From: JBDHTS01 sp044221445
GTDB taxonomy: Bacteria > Pseudomonadota > Alphaproteobacteria > Micavibrionales > Micavibrionaceae
NCBI GenBank assembly: GCA_044221445.1
Contig: JBGAPF010000004.1
Coordinates: 1 to 64,000 of the forward strand
Direction of reading: 5' to 3'
DNA length: 64,000 nucleotides
Below, in pieces: positions 1 to 8,982 of this stretch; within the stretch, counting starts at the first letter, position 1, and each line of letters opens with the position of its first letter. A program made the position numbers and the translations under genes. Below the pieces are notes generated by a model that saw only the letters and a list, made by a program, of their open reading frames with translations, had not been told where the DNA came from and did no database searches.

Positions 1-168
1 ACCGCTCCAGACCTCACCGCGCAATACCCAGGGGCTCGCAGCGCGGCCCTTCGGAAAAGTGTCAGTCACGGTTTTTGTACGCGCGGAGCAACCCGCCAGC
101 AGCGCGAGGTTGGCCGTCAAGAGGCAGAGGAGCGCGAGACGAAGAGCGAGAAACGAGATGGATTCCAA
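1..168 (-). CDS. Partial lipoprotein, cut by the left edge
   Basis: The first 56 codons of a minus-strand gene are visible; the rest lies outside the window. It appears to begin with TTG at 168, preceded by a GAGGG ribosome site. The start gives a hydrophobic signal peptide ending in the lipobox LLAGC, so the mature protein should be a lipid-anchored envelope protein beginning Cys-Ser-Ala-Arg. There is no in-frame ATG just upstream. The visible mature part, ending WVLRGEVWSG, does not identify a family. It lies downstream of, and on the same strand as, the metallo-hydrolase gene, 110 bp away. The signal peptide is convincing; the start codon is a judgement. Confidence 0.55.
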   Translation of the reverse strand, partial: MESISFLALRLALLCLLTANLALLAGCSARTKTVTDTFPKGRAASPWVLRGEVWSG

Positions 169-278
169 GGCCCTCGCTTTTCCTGCACGTCCAGAGGAGG
201 TCTGCGCCCTGAAACGTTCGCGCGCATCGCTCGACTCTGACTTCGTTTCTCGTATCTCGTTTATCGCATTTGCTCGTC

Positions 279-947
279 TCATTCGTTCGCCAGCTCCCAC
301 TTCAGCGATTGGTTGAAACGCTTGATCGCGCCGATTGTCGCGGGTGGGCCGTGACCGGAATAAATCGTGGTCGCATCCGGCAGCGTCAGTAGATTCTCCC
401 GAATGTTTCGCAGCAGCCGCTCCCGCGAACTGTGGGGGAAATCATATCGCCCGAGACCTTCGGCGAAGACCGCATCGCCCACGAAGGCCACGCCCGCCGC
501 GGCCGAGTAAAACGCCAGCGCCCCCGGCGAATGCCCGGCGACATCACGCGCTTCCCAAGTCATTCCGCAGAACTCAACTGCGCGGCCGGAGTCCAGCAAG
601 ACGTCCGGCGCAGGGCCGACGACGGGCAAGCCCATGCCGGCTGAGAGATTGGCATCCGCGTTCCGAAGTAATTCCGCTTCGTCGCGCGGGCACCAGAGCG
701 GCAGGCCGGCGAAGCGGCGCTGCAAAGGCCCCGCGCCCGCGAAATGATCGGGATGGGCATGCGTCAGGATGATCGCGACGGGCCGCAGGCCCTCCTCGGC
801 GATACGAGCGGCCATCTCCGCGGGCTGCGGGGCAAATCCCGGGTCGATGATCCAGCAGTCGGCCGCGCCCGGCGCCCAGACCAGGTAGCCGTTTTCCTGA
901 AACATCGGGTCGTTGAAAACTTCGATCTGCAGCTTCGGCACGCTCAT
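279..947 (-). CDS. Metallo-beta-lactamase-fold hydrolase (glyoxalase II-like)
   Basis: A 222-residue cytoplasmic protein with the metal-binding THAHPDH motif near residue 62, a second metal ligand region around VAGHSPG (about 138), GDAVF (about 156) and a C-terminal SGHGPP histidine (about 198). This is the ligand set of the dinuclear-metal hydrolases that include hydroxyacylglutathione hydrolase. The substrate-binding C-terminal domain of true glyoxalase II is largely missing, so a thioester or related hydrolase of unknown substrate is the safest call. It starts at an ATG and has full family length. It is 28 bp downstream of the membrane protein gene and probably co-transcribed with it. Confidence 0.85.
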   Translation of the reverse strand: MSVPKLQIEVFNDPMFQENGYLVWAPGAADCWIIDPGFAPQPAEMAARIAEEGLRPVAIILTHAHPDHFAGAGPLQRRFAGLPLWCPRDEAELLRNADANLSAGMGLPVVGPAPDVLLDSGRAVEFCGMTWEARDVAGHSPGALAFYSAAAGVAFVGDAVFAEGLGRYDFPHSSRERLLRNIRENLLTLPDATTIYSGHGPPATIGAIKRFNQSLKWELANE

Positions 948-975
948 GCGGCGATTGTAGGCGGGGCGGTTGCGA

Positions 976-1668
976 CTACGCCTTCGACTTGCGCTGCAAT
1001 ATCGACGCGGGCAGACCCAATCGCTGCGCCGCCGCTTCGGTGAGGGGCAAGTGATGCAGAACCCGTCCGTCCACCACCCAATCCGTCATATCGCGTTCGT
1101 CGACCCATCCCCGGGGCGAGACCGCTTCGGCAAGCGGCTCGGCGTCAATCGTTTGCTGGTCGGATTTCCAGCGGCGAATGAGGAAATGCAGCGGTGCGCG
1201 GCGGACGTGAACCTCGGGCGGCTCGTCGTTCAACGCGGTCCCGAACATCCACACCCATTGGCCATCACCCAGATCGAAGAAGTACGACTCGCCCTCGTCC
1301 TCGAATTCCTCGACGCCGATCACATCCGTTGCGATCACCTCCAACTCTTCGACGTGATCGGAGAAACGTCTCCGCCAGGCCATTTCCGCGCGGCGCAGCC
1401 GTAGCATCCGCAGTAGGCTCCGGATGATGAGCGCGAGAGGGATCGAGCTGACGCCAATGATCAACAAGCCGCGGAAAGAGAGGGTTTGGCCTCCCAGCCG
1501 CATGAGAAGCCCAACTGGAAAGAGTGCGAGGAACCAGGTGAAAAGCCAAAGCACGGTAAACCAGGCCACCACACCCACCCAGTCCACCGGCTCGCGCCCC
1601 GGCTCGGCGCGGTGAAGACCGAGTTCGGTTTCCGTCGGCGCTCGGACACTTCGCAATGTCATGGGCAC
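976..1668 (-). CDS. Hypothetical membrane protein, 230 residues
   Basis: Family not recognised. Residues about 28-55 and 65-88 form two strongly hydrophobic helices, one containing WFTVLWLFTWFLALFPVG. They are followed by a charged cytoplasmic domain that begins after a basic RMLRLRRAEMAWRRR stretch. The domain is rich in acidic and aromatic residues (VEEFEDEGESYFFDLG). A second ATG two codons in (1662) could also serve as start. It is divergent from typA, with a 121 bp gap to the typA start. Coding potential is supported by length, membrane segments and high-GC codon use; function is unknown. Confidence 0.6.
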   Translation of the reverse strand: MPMTLRSVRAPTETELGLHRAEPGREPVDWVGVVAWFTVLWLFTWFLALFPVGLLMRLGGQTLSFRGLLIIGVSSIPLALIIRSLLRMLRLRRAEMAWRRRFSDHVEELEVIATDVIGVEEFEDEGESYFFDLGDGQWVWMFGTALNDEPPEVHVRRAPLHFLIRRWKSDQQTIDAEPLAEAVSPRGWVDERDMTDWVVDGRVLHHLPLTEAAAQRLGLPASILQRKSKA

Positions 1669-1789
1669 GCCGGAAATCCTACCTAACAGGTCTTTTCCTC
1701 GGGTTCTCGGCAGGATTCAGAGCAGATTGGCCGCATTTCCCCTATGCTACGCGGTTCGCGCAGTTGCGCGGGACATACGGAGCAGCATT

Positions 1790-3637
1790 GTGAAGAACTC
1801 GGGCATCCGCAATATCGCCGTCATCGCCCACGTCGACCACGGCAAAACCAGCCTCGTCGACCAGATGCTGCGCCAATGCGGGCAGTTTCGGGCCGGACAA
1901 CTCAAGGGCGACCAGATCCTCGACTCCGGCGACTTGGAGCGCGAACGCGGCATCACGATCCTCGCCAAGAACATCGCCATTCGCTACGGCGACGTGAAGA
2001 TCAACCTGATCGACACGCCCGGCCACGCCGATTTCGGCGGCGAAGTCGAACGCATCCTGTCAATGGCGGACGGCGCGATCGTCTTGGTCGATGCGGCCGA
2101 AGGCCCGCTGCCCCAGACCAAGTTCGTGCTGACTAAGGCCCTTAAAAAGGGCATCCGCCCGATGATCGTCGTCAACAAGATTGACCGTCCCGACGCCCGC
2201 CCCGACGAAGTCCTGAACGAAGTATTCGATTTGTTCGTCGCGCTGGAAGCCACCGACGAACAGCTGGATTTCCCTGTGCTCTACGCATCCGGCCGCGACG
2301 GCTGGGCCTCGCGCAGCCTGGATGGCGCGCGGGAAAATCTCAGCCCGCTGATGGACACTATCCTCGACCACGTGCCGCCGCCGACCGTCGATGAAGCCGC
2401 GCCTTTCGCGATGCTGACCACGCTGCTGGAACGCGACAACTTCCTGGGCCGCATGCTGACCGGCAAAGTGTATTCCGGCAAGGCCAAGGTCAACATGTCC
2501 GTCAAATCGATGGGTCTGGACGGCAAGACAGTCGAGACGTTCCGCCTGACCAAACTGCTGACCTTCGACGGCATTGAGCGCATTCCGGCGACGGAAGTCC
2601 AGGCGGGCGACATCATCTGCGTCGCCGGCATGGTCAAGACGTCGGTGGCTGACACCATCTGCGACCCGGCCGTCACCCAGCCGATCGAATCGACCCCTGT
2701 GGATCCTCCGACCATGGCCGTCACCATCACGGTCAACGATTCGCCGCTGGCGGGCACAGAGGGCAAGAAGCTGACCTCCACCATGATCCGCGAACGCCTG
2801 ATGGCGGAGGCGGAGACCAACGTGGCCATCCGCGTGACGGAATCCGCCGGGCGCGATGCGTTCGAACTGGCGGGCCGCGGCGAACTGCAGATCGGCGTGC
2901 TGATCGAAACCATGCGCCGCGAGGGCTTCGAACTGTCGGTCTCGCGCCCCCGCGTCCTGTTCCAGAAAGATGCGAACGGCCAGATGACCGAACCTTACGA
3001 AGAGGTCATCGTCGACGTTGACGACGAATTCTCGGGCACGGTTGTCGAGAAAGTATCGCAGCGTAAAGGCGAGATGACCGACATGCGCCCCTCGGGCGGC
3101 GGCAAAACCCGGATCACCTTCATCGCGCCCTCGCGCGGCCTGATCGGTTACCAGTCCCAGTTCCTGACTGACACGCGCGGCACGGGGATGATGAACCGCA
3201 TCTTCCACAGCTACGGTCCTTTCAAGGGCGAGATCCAGGCCCGCCGCAACGGCGCCCTGATCTCGACCGACAAAGGCGAGGCCGTGGCCTATGCCATCTT
3301 CAACCTCCAGGACCGCGGCACGATGTTCATCGGCCACGGCGACAAGGTGTACCAGGGCATGATCGTCGGCGAAAACAGCCGCGACAACGACCTCGACATC
3401 AACGTCCTGAAAGGCAAGCAGTTGACCAACATCCGCGCCGCCGGCAAGGACGACGCCGTTCTCCTGATCCCGCCGCGCCGCATGAGCATGGAAGACATGA
3501 TGTCCTACATCAAGGAAGACGAACTGGTGGAGGTCACCCCGAAAGCCCTGCGCCTGCGCAAGAAATATCTCTCGCCCAACGAACGCGAGATCATGAAGAA
3601 AAAAGCCAACAGGGAACGCGAAGCCGGGGCGGCGTAA
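1790..3637 (+). CDS. typA: GTP-binding protein TypA/BipA
   Basis: A 615-residue ribosome-associated translational GTPase of the EF-G/LepA superfamily, involved in ribosome assembly and stress adaptation. G-domain motifs are intact: AHVDHGKTS (about residues 11-19), ERGITI, DTPGHADF and NKID. These are followed by the EF-Tu-like domain 2, the EF-G-like domain V and the TypA-specific C-terminus with PSRGLIGYQ and RRMSMEDMMSYI. The frame stays open further upstream, but the family begins right before the RNIAVIAHVDHGKT stretch, so the GTG at 1790 is chosen. The sequence resembles alphaproteobacterial BipA. It converges with the PAP2 gene, which ends 18 bp away. Confidence 0.95.
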   Translation: MKNSGIRNIAVIAHVDHGKTSLVDQMLRQCGQFRAGQLKGDQILDSGDLERERGITILAKNIAIRYGDVKINLIDTPGHADFGGEVERILSMADGAIVLVDAAEGPLPQTKFVLTKALKKGIRPMIVVNKIDRPDARPDEVLNEVFDLFVALEATDEQLDFPVLYASGRDGWASRSLDGARENLSPLMDTILDHVPPPTVDEAAPFAMLTTLLERDNFLGRMLTGKVYSGKAKVNMSVKSMGLDGKTVETFRLTKLLTFDGIERIPATEVQAGDIICVAGMVKTSVADTICDPAVTQPIESTPVDPPTMAVTITVNDSPLAGTEGKKLTSTMIRERLMAEAETNVAIRVTESAGRDAFELAGRGELQIGVLIETMRREGFELSVSRPRVLFQKDANGQMTEPYEEVIVDVDDEFSGTVVEKVSQRKGEMTDMRPSGGGKTRITFIAPSRGLIGYQSQFLTDTRGTGMMNRIFHSYGPFKGEIQARRNGALISTDKGEAVAYAIFNLQDRGTMFIGHGDKVYQGMIVGENSRDNDLDINVLKGKQLTNIRAAGKDDAVLLIPPRRMSMEDMMSYIKEDELVEVTPKALRLRKKYLSPNEREIMKKKANREREAGAA

Positions 3638-3655
3638 GGGATTTTCCCGCTGTAA

Positions 3656-4387
3656 TCAGGAGGACCCGCCCTCAGGATGGGCAGTCCATTGCCTGGCTTT
3701 CAAATACCGCGCCCCGATCCAGAAGAGCAGCGCCCAGGCCGCGCCGCCTGTCCAGCCCGCCAGCACGTCGCTCGGCCAGTGGACGCCGAGATAGACGCGG
3801 CTGATGCCGATCAGCAGGGTCAGGCTTACACTCATAAACATGATGAAGATCTTCAGACGCCTGTCTGGCTGAGCATCCGCCAGAAGGGCGCCCAGGGTCA
3901 GGTAAACGATGGCGGACATCATGGCATGGCCGCTCGGGAAGCTGGCCGTATAAACGATAGAACCGTGCGGCACCAGGTCGGGACGGGGTCGGTCGAAGCT
4001 GTGCTTCAGGAGGTTGCTGACAAGGATGCCGGTGCTGACCGCCATCAGAAGATAGAAGGCCTGCCCGGCCTTGCGGATGACCGTCAGGTAAAGGGCGGAG
4101 CAGACGGTCACGATGGTCAGGATACCGATTCCCCCCAGCCCGGTGAAGTCCCGCATCATTTCTTCCAGCCAGCGCGGCCCGATCGGGTTGTTGTGGTCGG
4201 CGGGATCGCGCAGAAGCAGGAGCAGGCTGGTATCGATGCTATGCGTGTCGCCCTCGACGACTTCCTCCGCCACTTCATTGAACGTGTAGAGCGCGCCCAT
4301 GCATAAGGCCAGGGCCATGAGAATGAGGGGTTCCCGCGCATGGATGCGGCGCAGATGCGCGATAAAAGGTTTCAGTTTCGTAATCAT
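3656..4387 (-). CDS. PAP2-family membrane phosphatase
   Basis: A 243-residue integral membrane lipid phosphatase-like protein with about six hydrophobic segments. All three PAP2 signature motifs are present: a K...RPRPD stretch (KHSFDRPRPD), SFPSGHAM with the PSGH core, and SRVYLGVHWPSDVLAG with the catalytic histidine and aspartate. Such enzymes remove phosphate from lipid phosphates, for example undecaprenyl pyrophosphate, phosphatidate or PGP; the substrate cannot be told from sequence. The ATG at 4387 lies 5 bp after the rimO stop codon, so the two are almost certainly one transcript. A long N-terminal extension in the same frame overlaps rimO and is rejected. Confidence 0.9.
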   Translation of the reverse strand: MITKLKPFIAHLRRIHAREPLILMALALCMGALYTFNEVAEEVVEGDTHSIDTSLLLLLRDPADHNNPIGPRWLEEMMRDFTGLGGIGILTIVTVCSALYLTVIRKAGQAFYLLMAVSTGILVSNLLKHSFDRPRPDLVPHGSIVYTASFPSGHAMMSAIVYLTLGALLADAQPDRRLKIFIMFMSVSLTLLIGISRVYLGVHWPSDVLAGWTGGAAWALLFWIGARYLKARQWTAHPEGGSS

Positions 4388-4392
4388 GGGGC

Positions 4393-5724
4393 CTATGCGG
4401 CTGCGGGGACGCCGTAAAGATCGTACGCGTCCGCGTCTTCGATGACAACGGGCACGATATCGCCCTGCTGCAGGCCGTCCGCGTCGCGCAGATAGACTTT
4501 GCCGTCGATCTCCGGCGCGTCGCCGGTGGAGCGGGCGTCTGCGCCGCCTTCGCCGTCGGTCTCGTCGATGATGCACTGGACGGTTTTGCCGATTTTCTGT
4601 TGCAGGCGGCGTTCGCTGATCGCCTGCTGCGTTTCCATGAAGCGCTGCCAGCGCTCTTCCTTTATCTCTTCAGGCACGGCGTCGCCGAGTGCGTTGGCCG
4701 TGGCGCCCTTGACCGGCTCGTATTTAAAACAGCCGACTCGGTCGAGCTGCGCTTCTTCCAGCCATTGCAGCATGAAGCTGAAATCCTCTTCCGTCTCGCC
4801 GGGAAATCCCACGATGAAGCTGGACCGGATGGTGAGGTCGGGCACCTCCGCGCGCCATTTCTGGATGCGGCCCAGAACTTTTTCCTGGCTGGCCGGGCGG
4901 CGCATGGCTTTCAAGACGGCCGGGCTCGCATGCTGGAACGGGATGTCGAGATAAGGCAGGATCTTGCCCGCCGCCATCAATGCCATCACCCCGTCCACAT
5001 GCGGATAGGGATAGACGTAGTGCAGCCGCACCCACACGCCCATGTCGCCGAGCGCCGCGCAGAGGTCGTAAAATTTCGCTTTGATGCGCCCGCCCTTCCA
5101 GGGGCTTTCGGCGTATTTCAAATCGACGCCATAGGCCGACGTGTCCTGGGAAATGACCAGCAGCTCCTTCACCCCGGCCTGCGCCAGCTTCTCGGCTTCG
5201 AACAGGACATGGTGCGCCGGGCGGCTGGCAAGGTCGCCGCGCATCGACGGGATGATGCAGAAGGAACAGCGGTTGTTGCAGCCTTCCGAGATCTTCAGAT
5301 ACGCGTAATGCCGCGGCGTCAGGCGCAGCCCCGCGGGCGGCACCAGGTCGAGATAGGGGTCGTGGACGGGTGGCACGGCGGCATGCACGGCCTCGACCAC
5401 CGCTTCGTATTGGTGCGGGCCGGTGACGGCCAGGACGTTCGGATGAACCTTCGTGATGCTCTCGGCCTCGGCCCCCATGCACCCGGTGACGATGACACGC
5501 CCGTTTTCGTTCAGCGCCTCGCCGATGGCGGCCAGGGACTCCTCCTTGGCGCTGTCCAGAAAGCCGCAGGTATTGACGATGACGACATCCGCCCCGTCAT
5601 GGGTGGCGGAGAAATCGTATCCTTCCGACCGCAGCTGGGTCATGATCCGCTCGGAATCGACCAGGGCTTTGGGACATCCAAGGCTCACCATGCCGATCCT
5701 GGGGGCTGGCTTTAACGCTTTCAT
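4393..5724 (-). CDS. rimO: Ribosomal protein S12 methylthiotransferase RimO
   Basis: A radical-SAM methylthiotransferase of 443 residues that adds a methylthio group to the beta-carbon of the conserved aspartate of ribosomal protein S12. It has the N-terminal UPF0004 domain with RIGMVSLGCPKALVDSE and NTCGFLDSAKEES, a second cluster cysteine in VTGCMGAEA, and the radical-SAM motif CNNRCSFC (CxxxCxxC). The PSMRGDLASRP sequence after the radical-SAM motif distinguishes RimO from the tRNA enzyme MiaB. A C-terminal TRAM-like domain follows. The chosen ATG (5724) opens the protein close to the conserved core; an ATG at 5745 would add seven residues. It is followed by the PAP2 gene. Confidence 0.94.
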   Translation of the reverse strand: MKALKPAPRIGMVSLGCPKALVDSERIMTQLRSEGYDFSATHDGADVVIVNTCGFLDSAKEESLAAIGEALNENGRVIVTGCMGAEAESITKVHPNVLAVTGPHQYEAVVEAVHAAVPPVHDPYLDLVPPAGLRLTPRHYAYLKISEGCNNRCSFCIIPSMRGDLASRPAHHVLFEAEKLAQAGVKELLVISQDTSAYGVDLKYAESPWKGGRIKAKFYDLCAALGDMGVWVRLHYVYPYPHVDGVMALMAAGKILPYLDIPFQHASPAVLKAMRRPASQEKVLGRIQKWRAEVPDLTIRSSFIVGFPGETEEDFSFMLQWLEEAQLDRVGCFKYEPVKGATANALGDAVPEEIKEERWQRFMETQQAISERRLQQKIGKTVQCIIDETDGEGGADARSTGDAPEIDGKVYLRDADGLQQGDIVPVVIEDADAYDLYGVPAAA

Positions 5725-5771
5725 GGCCGGGACCTTAGCGGACAATCATAAAAAAAGCGAATTTTTCATGC

Positions 5772-6989
5772 TCAGGGGCCGCATATGACACCTGTATCGT
5801 TGCGATAGCCGATCACGAACTGGGGGGGCGCACAAGTCGAGTTGATGGCTGCTGGAGAAGGAAAAACGGTGTCGCAGCCAACGCTGGGCTGTCCGGCAAC
5901 CATGGTTGTATTATTACCCGTTACGTTGGTGCCGATACGTTTGATGGCCAGATTGGAATCCCCGCAATCCATCGCGGGATCCTGGCCCCCGATTTTTTCC
6001 GGCTCGTAGCAATTCTCGCCCTGGGCGTCGCAAAGTTCCTTCACGTAGACATTGGTCGCGCGCAAGCCGCCGCTGATATCAAGCTCCTGAACAGGGGTGT
6101 TCAGGCCGACGCCGACTTTTCCATTATTTGTATTGAAGACGCTGCCAGGACTTATTTGCGAATAAGACCACATATTCGTCGCCGTCCAGCTGACGAATTT
6201 CAACATATCGTCGTAATAAGCGGCGTTGTTTCCCTTCGACAGAATTCCACTGACGAAAGTGCCGGTGCGCTGACAATTTGGCGTTTCCGCCAGGCCAGGG
6301 GCGCAGGGCGCGACAGGCTGGCCTTCGCCGCTTATGGCCCCCGCCATGTCTTCACCATAAGAAAGAAGTACGTATTGCGCGGTGCCGGGATTTGCCCCCA
6401 GAACGCTGCGGTTGTTTTCGTCAAGCACGTCGATCGAGCCGAAATCGGAACGGAAGCCAGAATCTATAAGGTTTTCGCTGACGGCATAGACGATCCTGTT
6501 GCCCCATCCGTCCTCGACGAAGGCGGCGGGCAGTTTCGCTTTTCCTACGGCGGACGTATCCGTGCCTGCGATCACATCCTGCATGATGGTCGTCACAGGC
6601 AATGTGCCGATCAGGATGATATCGCGCCCGTTTCCATCGGCGTCCCGGTCACTGTCTGCGACCCCGTCTCCATCTGTGTCGATGCGGGCGCTCAGGACGC
6701 GGCATACGCCCTTGTCGCATGTGCCGACGGGAATGGTAGGACAATAGGCAATCCCGTAATCGGCGTCGCCTTTTGCCCGGTCAGTTCCTGCGGGACAGGG
6801 ATAAAATCCTTGCGTTGCCTGATAGGCCATCAGTGATTCACGGGCCTTGTCCATGTTTTCCCATGTCTGGTCGTATCGCTTTTTCGTCTTGTACATATCA
6901 TAGCTCATAACCCCGATGACAAGGACGATCCCGACGACGAGCATGACGATGCATAATTCGACCAGTGTGAAGCCTTGATGTCTATTCAC
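5772..6989 (-). CDS. Prepilin-like secreted protein (third of cluster)
   Basis: A 405-residue protein starting with a class III (type IV prepilin) leader: MNRHQG|FTLVELCIVMLVVGIVL, with glycine before the cleavage site, Phe at +1 and Glu at +5, then a hydrophobic helix. The mature part is far longer than a major pilin. It shares with its two upstream neighbours the motifs YPCPAG, a DGWGNRIVYAVSE segment, LLSYGEDMAGA, a W...YSQISP...KVGVGL segment and LCDAQGENCYEP, so the three are paralogues. It should be inserted in the inner membrane, cleaved by a PilD-type peptidase and assembled in or on a pilus or pseudopilus. Its start overlaps the end of the preceding gene by 8 bp. Confidence 0.85.
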   Translation of the reverse strand: MNRHQGFTLVELCIVMLVVGIVLVIGVMSYDMYKTKKRYDQTWENMDKARESLMAYQATQGFYPCPAGTDRAKGDADYGIAYCPTIPVGTCDKGVCRVLSARIDTDGDGVADSDRDADGNGRDIILIGTLPVTTIMQDVIAGTDTSAVGKAKLPAAFVEDGWGNRIVYAVSENLIDSGFRSDFGSIDVLDENNRSVLGANPGTAQYVLLSYGEDMAGAISGEGQPVAPCAPGLAETPNCQRTGTFVSGILSKGNNAAYYDDMLKFVSWTATNMWSYSQISPGSVFNTNNGKVGVGLNTPVQELDISGGLRATNVYVKELCDAQGENCYEPEKIGGQDPAMDCGDSNLAIKRIGTNVTGNNTTMVAGQPSVGCDTVFPSPAAINSTCAPPQFVIGYRNDTGVICGP

Positions 6990-8982
6990 AACTGCAGCTC
7001 CCCGGATAATTCATATAAAAGCCGCTTCCCAGTACTTTGTAACAGGACCCTACGGCGCCGCATCCGCAGGTGCTTCTGACGGCCGCGCCTAACGGGTTGT
7101 TTGAAGTCTGGCCGCCGCCGTTCGATTTCCATCGGCAGTTTGAGCTTCCCGGCGTGCAGCTGTTCGAAACCTCGCTCCATGTGCTCCATGCGCCGCCACA
7201 GGGTTTGGTGCGTTCTTCACGGATGGATCCTGTCTGTCCGACGGGGCAGTTTTTTGTGCGTGTCTCGGTCTGGCTGCCCGTACAGGTGCAGGTATTGGAC
7301 AGCTCCGACCACGGCCCCCATTGTCCGGTTCCACAATCTTTCGTGGATTCCTGAAGGATCGTGCCGGAATCTCCGCCTGGGCAATTGATCGTCCTGGTTC
7401 TGGTCTGGTTCGAACAGCTTTTGCAGTTTCTGCCTGTCTCGGTCCAGGAACTCCATGTCTGGGTTTTGCAGCTGAACGTTCTTTTCTGGTTGATATTGCC
7501 GCTTTGACCGGATGGGCAAGCAATCTGCCGCGTCTCGTTGCCGCCGACACACTTGCATGTATTCGAAAGCTCCACTTCTCCCGTCCATGTATTTGCAGGG
7601 CAGGTCCATGTCTTTTTAATCGTTCTTGTACCCGAATAGCCAGGGCCGCAGGGGACTTTATCGGTCACGACTGTTGGTGTGCAGGTACAGGCGCCTGTCG
7701 TTTTCGTAGCCGTCCATACGCCTTGTTTGCAGACAAATGTTTTGCGCCGGTCTATGCCGGCAGGACCCAGGGTCATCTTGTCTTTCAGATCGCCCTGAGG
7801 CAATGTGAAGTTTTGTGAGCATATGGTGATTGGCGTGATCGGGCACGACATCAACTCGCAGATCGCATAGCCGTCGGCATCGATCCCGGTCATCATGCCG
7901 CTGGCGCATTGTGTCTTCCACGGGCCGCACTCGGCTTGATCGTCGGCTATGCCATACATGAATTCGCCGGGATTGAGACATTGGACGTCGTCGCCCCCGC
8001 TGCCCAGGGCACCGCCGATCGCGCCTGCCTTCGTGCATGTCGAACTGTCGTCCGTTTGGCATAAATCCTGCGTCACCAGGTTTGTCCTGGCGCGCACGTT
8101 GCCGATCACCTGGGCTTTTATGTCAGTATCGTTGGGAACCGGGTCGATCATGATCCCGATTTTGCCGGGGATCATATTTTTATTGAACATGTCGTCATTT
8201 GCGTTGGCGGTGAGGCTCCACGGGGTCTGTTCGCCGCGCGCGAAATAGGTCAGGCTGTCGTCGAACTGCGTCGCGGTGCCCGAGGTGCTGACCGCGTTAT
8301 AGCGGTAAGTGGCGTTGGCGTTGAAATCGCAGTTTATTGTTTGGGTCATCCCGGCGGGGCAGGGCTGCGACTGCGAACCGTTCGCCCGGGTCGCGCCTGC
8401 GCCGTCCGGCCCATGGCTCAGAACGACGAAATCGGCGCCGAAAGCTCCCAGGATCGATTTGGGTGGAGTCGCGCCGTCCACGATCTCTATCGCGCCGCCC
8501 CTGACGGTATAGGTCGCCGTCGATGTCTGGGGCTCGGTCACCGCGTAGACAAGACGGTCGTAATAGCCATCAAGAGCGTCTTCTTCGCGCAGATTAAGGG
8601 CGCGAAAAGGAACGGCGCCCACTCTGACGGCGGGGTTTGGCGCGCGGGGAGCGGTCTGGCCGCAGATCCCGTTTGCACAAGCGCCAGGCGTTAATGCGGT
8701 CGTGCAGTCCTCGCGTCCGTAACCGGGATTGTTCCGGTCGAACGTCAGCGGGGCGGGGCAGGGATAGCGACCGTTCCTGCCCAGGAAATCCGTAAGGGCG
8801 CTCCCGACGATCTTGATGTTCAGGTTTGTGTCCCTGATCGAGGTCTGTTTCAAATAAACGTTATAGGCGCCTAGAGCCGATCCCAGCAGAACGCCCACTA
8901 CGATCAGAACAGCCGCGAGTTCTATCAGTGTGTACCCTGCCCGGGATTTGCACAGAGTCAGTATTTTTACGGAGCCGCGCAT
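6982..8982 (-). CDS. Prepilin-like protein with thrombospondin-like repeats
   Basis: A 666-residue secreted protein with the prepilin leader KSRAG|YTLIELAAVLIVVGVLLG and the same core as its neighbours (GRYPCPAP, DGYYDRLVYAVTE, VLSHGPDGAG). After residue about 410 it carries several tandem Cys/Trp-rich repeats of roughly 40 residues (pattern C-C, R-T, CPxGxxG, W-x2-W, SNTC), which resemble thrombospondin type 1 modules. The last 57 residues are also cysteine rich (STCGCGAVGSC, GSCSCE). Start choice: ATG at 8982, overlapping the upstream gene by 16 bp; an ATG at 9030 would add 16 basic residues. Adhesive or tip-pilin function is inferred. The many cysteines imply disulfide bonding in the periplasm. 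Confidence 0.85.
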   Translation of the reverse strand: MRGSVKILTLCKSRAGYTLIELAAVLIVVGVLLGSALGAYNVYLKQTSIRDTNLNIKIVGSALTDFLGRNGRYPCPAPLTFDRNNPGYGREDCTTALTPGACANGICGQTAPRAPNPAVRVGAVPFRALNLREEDALDGYYDRLVYAVTEPQTSTATYTVRGGAIEIVDGATPPKSILGAFGADFVVLSHGPDGAGATRANGSQSQPCPAGMTQTINCDFNANATYRYNAVSTSGTATQFDDSLTYFARGEQTPWSLTANANDDMFNKNMIPGKIGIMIDPVPNDTDIKAQVIGNVRARTNLVTQDLCQTDDSSTCTKAGAIGGALGSGGDDVQCLNPGEFMYGIADDQAECGPWKTQCASGMMTGIDADGYAICELMSCPITPITICSQNFTLPQGDLKDKMTLGPAGIDRRKTFVCKQGVWTATKTTGACTCTPTVVTDKVPCGPGYSGTRTIKKTWTCPANTWTGEVELSNTCKCVGGNETRQIACPSGQSGNINQKRTFSCKTQTWSSWTETGRNCKSCSNQTRTRTINCPGGDSGTILQESTKDCGTGQWGPWSELSNTCTCTGSQTETRTKNCPVGQTGSIREERTKPCGGAWSTWSEVSNSCTPGSSNCRWKSNGGGQTSNNPLGAAVRSTCGCGAVGSCYKVLGSGFYMNYPGSCSCE
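7156..7743 (-). repeat. Tandem Cys/Trp-rich protein repeats (TSP1-like)
   Basis: This part of the middle prepilin gene encodes about 196 residues built from four or five imperfect units. Each unit holds a CxC or CxxC pair, an R-T or Q-T strand, a CPxGxxGxxxxxR segment and a W..W..x..SNTC end (for example WSSWTETGRNC, WGPWSELSNTC, WSTWSEVSNSC). Units are alignable by eye but diverged at DNA level, so this is an old protein duplication rather than a recent DNA repeat. The W-x2-W spacing and the arginine between cysteines are typical of thrombospondin type 1 folds. Confidence 0.7.

Noticed and set aside
59..316. Short plus-strand open frame at the left edge
   Set aside because: The opposite strand encodes a convincing lipoprotein signal peptide (lipobox LLAGC), and the plus-strand product is Arg/Ser-rich without features.
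1661..1789. 43 additional codons at the front of typA
   Set aside because: The family begins just before RNIAVIAHVDHGKT; the additional residues are not conserved and a good GTG start is at 1790.
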